Shown here one piece after another: positions 59,422 to 64,000 of a stretch of DNA of 64,000 nt (positions are counted from its first letter, which is position 1; each line of letters starts with the position of its first letter). The stretch spans positions 13,429,611 to 13,493,610 of the forward strand of contig CM030716.1 of NCBI GenBank assembly GCA_017979445.1. The letters run 5' to 3'. Source of the DNA: Akebia trifoliata (lineage: Eukaryota > Streptophyta > Magnoliopsida > Ranunculales > Lardizabalaceae). The notes beneath the pieces are model-generated. The model searched no databases, was not told the origin of the DNA, and saw nothing but the letters and a program-made list of their open reading frames with translations. Position numbers and translations under genes: made by a program.

Positions 59422-59785
59422 TATATATATATTTTAAATATTGAATTTAATCTACAAATTGCACTTCGTTATGATGATTGTAGGGACCAAAATTTTGATG
59501 AGGCCTTTACAAATTTTATAAATAAAAATCCCTGAAGTTATAAATGGGCCTCGCATCCAAATTGAATCCATTAATTGGGAACATCTCTCTACAAGTCTTT
59601 TTAATTATTTTAGATAAAGCTCATGGTCTAATAAGTCCAAGTGATCTACATAATTATCGAGTCTTACACTTAAATAAATGAGTTTGGCCCATCAACAATC
59701 CATAGAATCCTTAAAATTGGATTTGGACAAGTTTAGCTTTTAAACAAACCAATCAAATATCTTTAAGTTGGTGTATGGTTAGAAA
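59422..59785. other. Unassigned AT-rich sequence
   Basis: No ORF, repeat or motif recognised between MITE 12 and the CACTA-like end. Confidence 0.4.
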
Positions 59786-60670
59786 CACTACAACATTTTC
59801 GATGTATAGCGTCGGTTTATAGCAACGGATGGATGTTTCAGCTACAATATGGTACGTTTTTTGCAGCGGATAATTTTATCCGCCGCTACAGGCGACACAT
59901 TCATACCATCTTCGAGTTCAAAATTGATTTTTTGCAGTGGATCTTTTTATCCGCCGCTATAGGGAACACATTGAAACGTTTTTTGCAGCGGACAGGAGAC
60001 CATTCATACCAAAAATTCAAAAAAAGAATCGATTTTTTGTAGCGGATATTTTTATCCGTCACTATAGGGAACATTGAAATGTTTTTTGTAGCGGATAATT
60101 TTATCTGCCGCTACAGGGGACCATTCATACCAAAAATTCAAAAAAAGAATCGATTTTTTTGCAGTAGATATTTGTATCCGCCGCTATAGAGAACACATTG
60201 AAACGTTTTTTGCAACGGATAATATTATCCGCTGCTACAGGGTACCATTCATACCAAAAAAATTTAAAAAAAGAATCGATTTTTTGCAGCGGATATTTTC
60301 ATCCGCCGCTATAGGGAACACATTGAAATGTTTTTTGCCACGGATATATGTATCCGTCATTAAAAATTAATTTTTTTAATATAAAAATTTTGATTTATTG
60401 AATTTTTTCTATATCAATTTTTTTAAATCTCATATATCAGCATATTAGATTTTCCGCAGCTATAGACCACGGTTCTTTTTTTTTTTTTTTTTTTAAAGGA
60501 AATTAAACGCCACACAATCCCAGGCTAAGTTTTCTAAACTTAATATAGCAGCGGATTCAAATTTCCACAACTGTAGAGCTTCCTTTTTTTTTTTATAAAA
60601 AAATTAAACGTCGCACAATCCCAAAAATGAGTTTTCTAAACTTAATATAGCTGCGGATTAAAGTTTCAGC
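59786..60670 (+). mobile_element. CACTA (En/Spm)-type terminus with subterminal palindromic repeats
   Basis: Begins CACTACAACATTTTCG. It is followed by about eight copies of a palindromic module (GCAGCGGATA...TATCCGCCGCTATAGGG) spaced 50-70 bases apart through 60360, then two longer units with TTTCTAAACTTAATATAGC (60530-60660). CACTA ends with GC-rich subterminal repeats bound by the transposase are a hallmark of the family. No matching right end (TTGTAGTG preceded by the inverted repeat) was found, so the element is truncated or runs beyond the window. Confidence 0.7.
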
Positions 60671-60929
60671 AGCTGTTCGCATTTTTTTTTAAGCTCACAA
60701 TCCAAAACTCCCTCACTTTCTCTCTTCCGCGGGAATTTGATTGAAAATTCGAAACTCCCGCACTCTCTCTTTCATTTTCTCTTCCCATCTTCTCATTCTC
60801 TCAATCTCTTTGAAAGCCCTAAAAACTCTTTCATTTTCTCCTCTTCTTCTCATTATCTCTCTCTTTGAAAGCTTTAAACATTGGAGCATCTCCGTGCGAC
60901 TTCACCGATACCACACATTTTTACTGGTG

Positions 60930-60964
<35 letters not shown>

Positions 60965-62289
60965 ATCTATTTTTCTCTCTATGAATATATATCCCGTGTG
61001 TGGTCGAGTCACCACATTCTCTCCTCATTAATGGCGAATTTGGTGAGGAATGAGAGTTGAAGAGTTTGATTTTGCTTTTCATGTATGAATTTTTTTGAAT
61101 TTTAGTTGATTTTGTTTAGATTACAAGTTTGTAATGGTAGATATTCTTACAAGTTTAAGAAATTGATTTGTTTAGGGTTTGGATTTGAAGTTAAAGCCCC
61201 TTTTTCTTATATTTTTATTGGCTATTATTATTAATTAGATTTGATTTTGTAAATTTGTAGTTCATATTTCTGTTTTAATAAGTTCCATTAGATGAATGAT
61301 ACTCTTCTGGATTGATTTCAAAGGATCATTTTATTCCTTTATATTGTTTTCTCTTGTTTGGGACTTAGAAACTCCGTTAATGGTATCACCTAGGAGAAAT
61401 AGTACTTGTCGTTTGACAGCATTTCCCCCATTTGTAGTTATCTTTAAAGCCCACTTTTCCATTTGTTTTTTTCTTATTAGAAGCACCTTGTTAAGATAAG
61501 GTGAAGACACTTATGCGTGTATAGATGGCTTGGTGGTCTGTAGTTGAGTCTTTCAGCAACTGTTTTTGTTCCTAAGTAAGCTGCTATTTGTTTGATTATT
61601 CTTGTGTTGAAGCAAGGGAGAAGTCAATGGGTAGTTTACTTTGTGTGCTTGTGATGGAGGTTGTTGTGGAGACTTTAGAGGCCTCAATTGGCTCTCATAG
61701 GGTTGCCATGTGCAGTATGCACAATGCCTTGTGCGCTTGTAATGAATCTTGTTTCTCCAATCAATTGTTTAAAATTTTTTATTTTATTTCAGCCGGTGTG
61801 GTCTAATACATTAGCACATTGGTAAGTGCTAAAAAGGTTTGAGTGTGTTGTTTAGTATCTTATTGGGAACGTTGTCTTATTTCTTGAAGACTTGAACTAC
61901 GTCCATCCATTTGTTATAGTTTTTCATCTTCTCGTAGCAATGCAATGGTTTTATTGCTTGAGTTTAAATTGCTTTTTTGAACTCTTAATTATATTGTTTT
62001 ACAATTAGTTTTACTTTGTGCATAGGCCTACATAGTGTTGAATACCTTTCTTGATTTTTTTCTATTTGATTTCTTGTGGTAATGGAATATAGTAGTGTTT
62101 TAATATCCATATTTGTGAACGAAATTTTCATTTCCTTAATTTCAGTCACCTATTGATGGAAAGCCAATGCTCCTAACGCCCGAGGAGTCGATACAAATCC
62201 AAATAGGTATATCTTGTGTGGTTCTACAACTATTGAGCTCTAAATCTTGTGAAGAGTACACTCTCTAGAATTTCCAAAAGAAGAACCTT
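60671..62289 (+). other. Transcribed-looking region: CT-rich leader, introns, one exon-like piece
   Basis: CT-rich sequence with (CT)n at 60931-60964 resembles a 5' leader. At 62146-62206 a TTAATTTCAG acceptor, a 61-base open piece (SPIDGKPMLLTPEESIQIQI) and a GTATAT donor look like an exon of an unrecognised gene. The stretch between is T-rich and intron-like. It may be the 5' part of the CACTA element's own gene or a host gene broken by insertions. Confidence 0.35.
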
Positions 62290-62905
62290 GATTTTTGAAA
62301 GCGCCCTCGATCCGCGGGGTGCGCGGATCCGCTTTTGACCCTTGAGGTTTGGGAGTCGCCACCTAGTTATTGTGGTCTAGGAATCAAACTGACTCTAAAA
62401 TGGATAAGCACTAATCTACTACAGAAAATCTGAATCCGGGGATCATGTTACGGGGTTGGAAGGTGTTAGGCACCAACCCCGCCCGGCCATTGCCGGTCTC
62501 TACTTATCCCAAATAGATCTACATTGCTAATGATAAACCTAGATTTAAAAAAAAATAAAAAAATTTACCTTTGATCTGCAAAAGTGTTATTCCCTCAGAT
62601 CTGGTGAGAATGGCTCCTTGTACCGTATTCCTTACTTCGTTCTATCTCCGGATCTGATTCCTGATCTCCGAGGTAAGGTATCTCTTTCTTGGATCTGGGT
62701 GCTTCGAATTTGTTGTGGATTTTTGGGAGGTTTTTTAGAGGTTTTTGGGTATTTTTTAGACTAAAATCGGAGTAGGGGTGTTAGGGAAGGAGTTGGGACT
62801 CCAAAATTAGGGTTTTAGGGAGGCTATGGAGGCTTCTTTACCTGGTGGCGACTCCAAACAATGTAGCATTGAGGTTCATGGCGAACATTTCATGTCTACA
62901 GTTTG
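62290..62905 (-). repeat. LTR-like block, inverted relative to 25840-26644
   Basis: In the reverse order of the block at 25840-26644: GGGAGTCGCCACCTAG (62351), GGAAGGTGTTAGGCACCAAC (62459), TCTGGTGAGAATGGCTCC (about 62600), GTTGGGACTCCAAAATTAGG (about 62795). It ends with TGGTGGCGACTCCAAACA (62862), which is the start of an inverted repeat with 63652-63706. Confidence 0.5.
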
Positions 62906-62984
62906 AATTTATAGTAACACAAGTTTTACTTTGCTCCTACACTATTTTAGATCCATGATCTTGATAGATGATTGAAGAATAATG

Positions 62985-63375
62985 TTATGTTTGATTGCAT
63001 GGGAAGTCAATTTTCAAGGAATTTGAAATCCACTGATAAATGGTAGTGAAAAATCAATTTTCTATTGTTTGATTGCATCTAAACAAAAATTAGGGGGGAT
63101 TGGAAGAGGAGGAGAAAGAAGAAAATGGGGGAGAGAGGGTTGGAGTGGAAAGAGGAAGATGAGAAAGAAGAAAAAAAAAAGAAAGAGGGAGTGATGGTGA
63201 TGGTAGAGGTAGAGGAAAAAAAAATAGACTAAAGAGCTGACCGACGAGGGTGGTGGTGGTAACAGCGATGAAAAGGGTGGCAGTGGTGGTGATGGGGAAG
63301 AATAAGAATAAAGGAGATTAAAGTTTTGATTTAGTGATGAAAACTTAACGTGTATTTCATTTTCTCATGGTATAG
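62985..63375. mobile_element. Purine-rich non-autonomous element, second copy
   Basis: Begins ATGTTTGATTGCATGGGAAG and has the same layout as 18314-18950: TTTCCATGG-like end, GA-rich stretch, then GGTGGT/GATGG runs. It is shorter and diverged. It sits inside retroelement-like sequence. Confidence 0.5.
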
Positions 63376-63651
63376 GTGTAGGGCTTCAAATGGGTCGGGT
63401 TTGGACCAAATATGAATATATCCATATTCATTTTTTATCCAGATCCGACACGGATTCTAATAGCTAAAATCACATCTGAACCATTTTTTTTTACTAAACT
63501 CGTAACTGACCCTACTTAATTAATTGATTCGGGATAGTCGGGTTGGATAATTTCAACCTGTTCAAAGTTATTTCAAGAAAAATTGTTAAAGATGATTAAA
63601 AGGTGTCTTGATCACAAGACATCTTCCTTTTTAGAGGGAAACTTTTTGTAG

Positions 63652-64000
63652 ACATAAATGTTCGCCATGAACCTCAATGCTACATTGTTTGGAGTTGCCA
63701 CCATTCTTTTTTGAAAAATGGGTGTGAATGGGCACCCGAATCGATTTTTTTGAAAATCATTTTTTCCATGACATTGTAGTGACTCTCAGTTGTTGGAAAT
63801 GGCAAGGTCTACCTAAGATCTAGGTAAGGAGGTCCGATTAGAGGATGGGAAAGGTGTTAGGCACCCCATCCTCTCCACCAAAGGTGGTTACCTTGCTTGA
63901 CCATTTTATTTTGTAAAAGTTTAAGAAAATAAATACTAAAATGCATGAGAATGCATGACAAGGGTGGTGTGTCCATTAGAGTGAAATGTCCCATTAACAA
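63652..64000 (+). repeat. Retroelement block with inverted repeat to 62860 and GTGTTAGGCACC motif
   Basis: Starts with the reverse complement of about 62860-62905 (GTTCGCCATGAACCTCAATG). It goes on to GGAAAGGTGTTAGGCACCCC (63848). It runs off the window. Confidence 0.45.

Noticed and set aside
61588..61806. 72-codon plus-strand ORF
   Set aside because: No motif and no splice or start support; it lies in intron-like DNA.
63765..63780. CATTGTAGTG as the right end of the CACTA-like element
   Set aside because: Only TTGTAGTG matches; the rest does not invert the left end (ACATTTTCG), and it lies within a retroelement block.

Overview
The window reads as intergenic-rich nuclear DNA of a flowering plant, most likely a eudicot. 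It is AT-rich, its genes have GT-AG introns, and it is packed with plant-type retrotransposons, Mutator-like and CACTA-like DNA elements, MITEs and tRNA-derived SINEs. Nothing in it points to one species. Only two ordinary host genes are convincing, and both are on the minus strand: a small secreted X8 (CBM43) callose-binding-type protein (29900-31488, four exons, intact) and the chloroplast purine-pathway enzyme GAR synthetase (38232-46859, four exons). The GAR synthetase gene carries a single 1-base deletion in its last exon.

Left third (1-11155): a decayed TTF/ZMYM1-like, hAT-related gene; a 62-bp AT-rich tandem repeat; a short LTR retrotransposon with most of pol deleted (3426-5002, with LTRs, primer-binding site and polypurine tract visible); and a decayed Ty1/copia gag-pol on the minus strand.

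Middle (11155-39500): a direct tandem segmental duplication. Copy 1 (about 11155-25835) and copy 2 (about 26645-39500) share the same order of LTR-derived sequence, SINEs, MITEs and the last exon of the GAR synthetase gene. They differ by clear later events. Copy 1 gained a 2982-bp solo LTR (empty site in copy 2), a purine-rich element and a cluster of palindromic MITEs, and it lacks the 4-kb segment that holds the X8 gene in copy 2. The GAR synthetase last exon in copy 1 is an orphan pseudo-exon about 13.7 kb past the real one.

Right part (47192-64000): palindromic MITEs inserted in (TA)n runs, then the main discovery, a 10.26-kb Mutator-like element (47987-58243). It has terminal inverted repeats of 1.1-1.5 kb. 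It carries a FAR1/MULE transposase gene (787 codons across one intron, broken by one in-frame stop), a captured last exon of a RACK1-type WD40 gene, and a small ORF joining an RNase H1 hybrid-binding (Cauli_VI-type) domain to a C-terminal membrane anchor. Two apparently identical MITEs follow, then a CACTA-type terminus with subterminal palindromes, a second purine-rich element and pieces of a large-LTR retroelement.

All calls come from reading the sequence. Family names rest on recognised motifs, with no database search. Repeat edges are generally good to about 5-20 bases.
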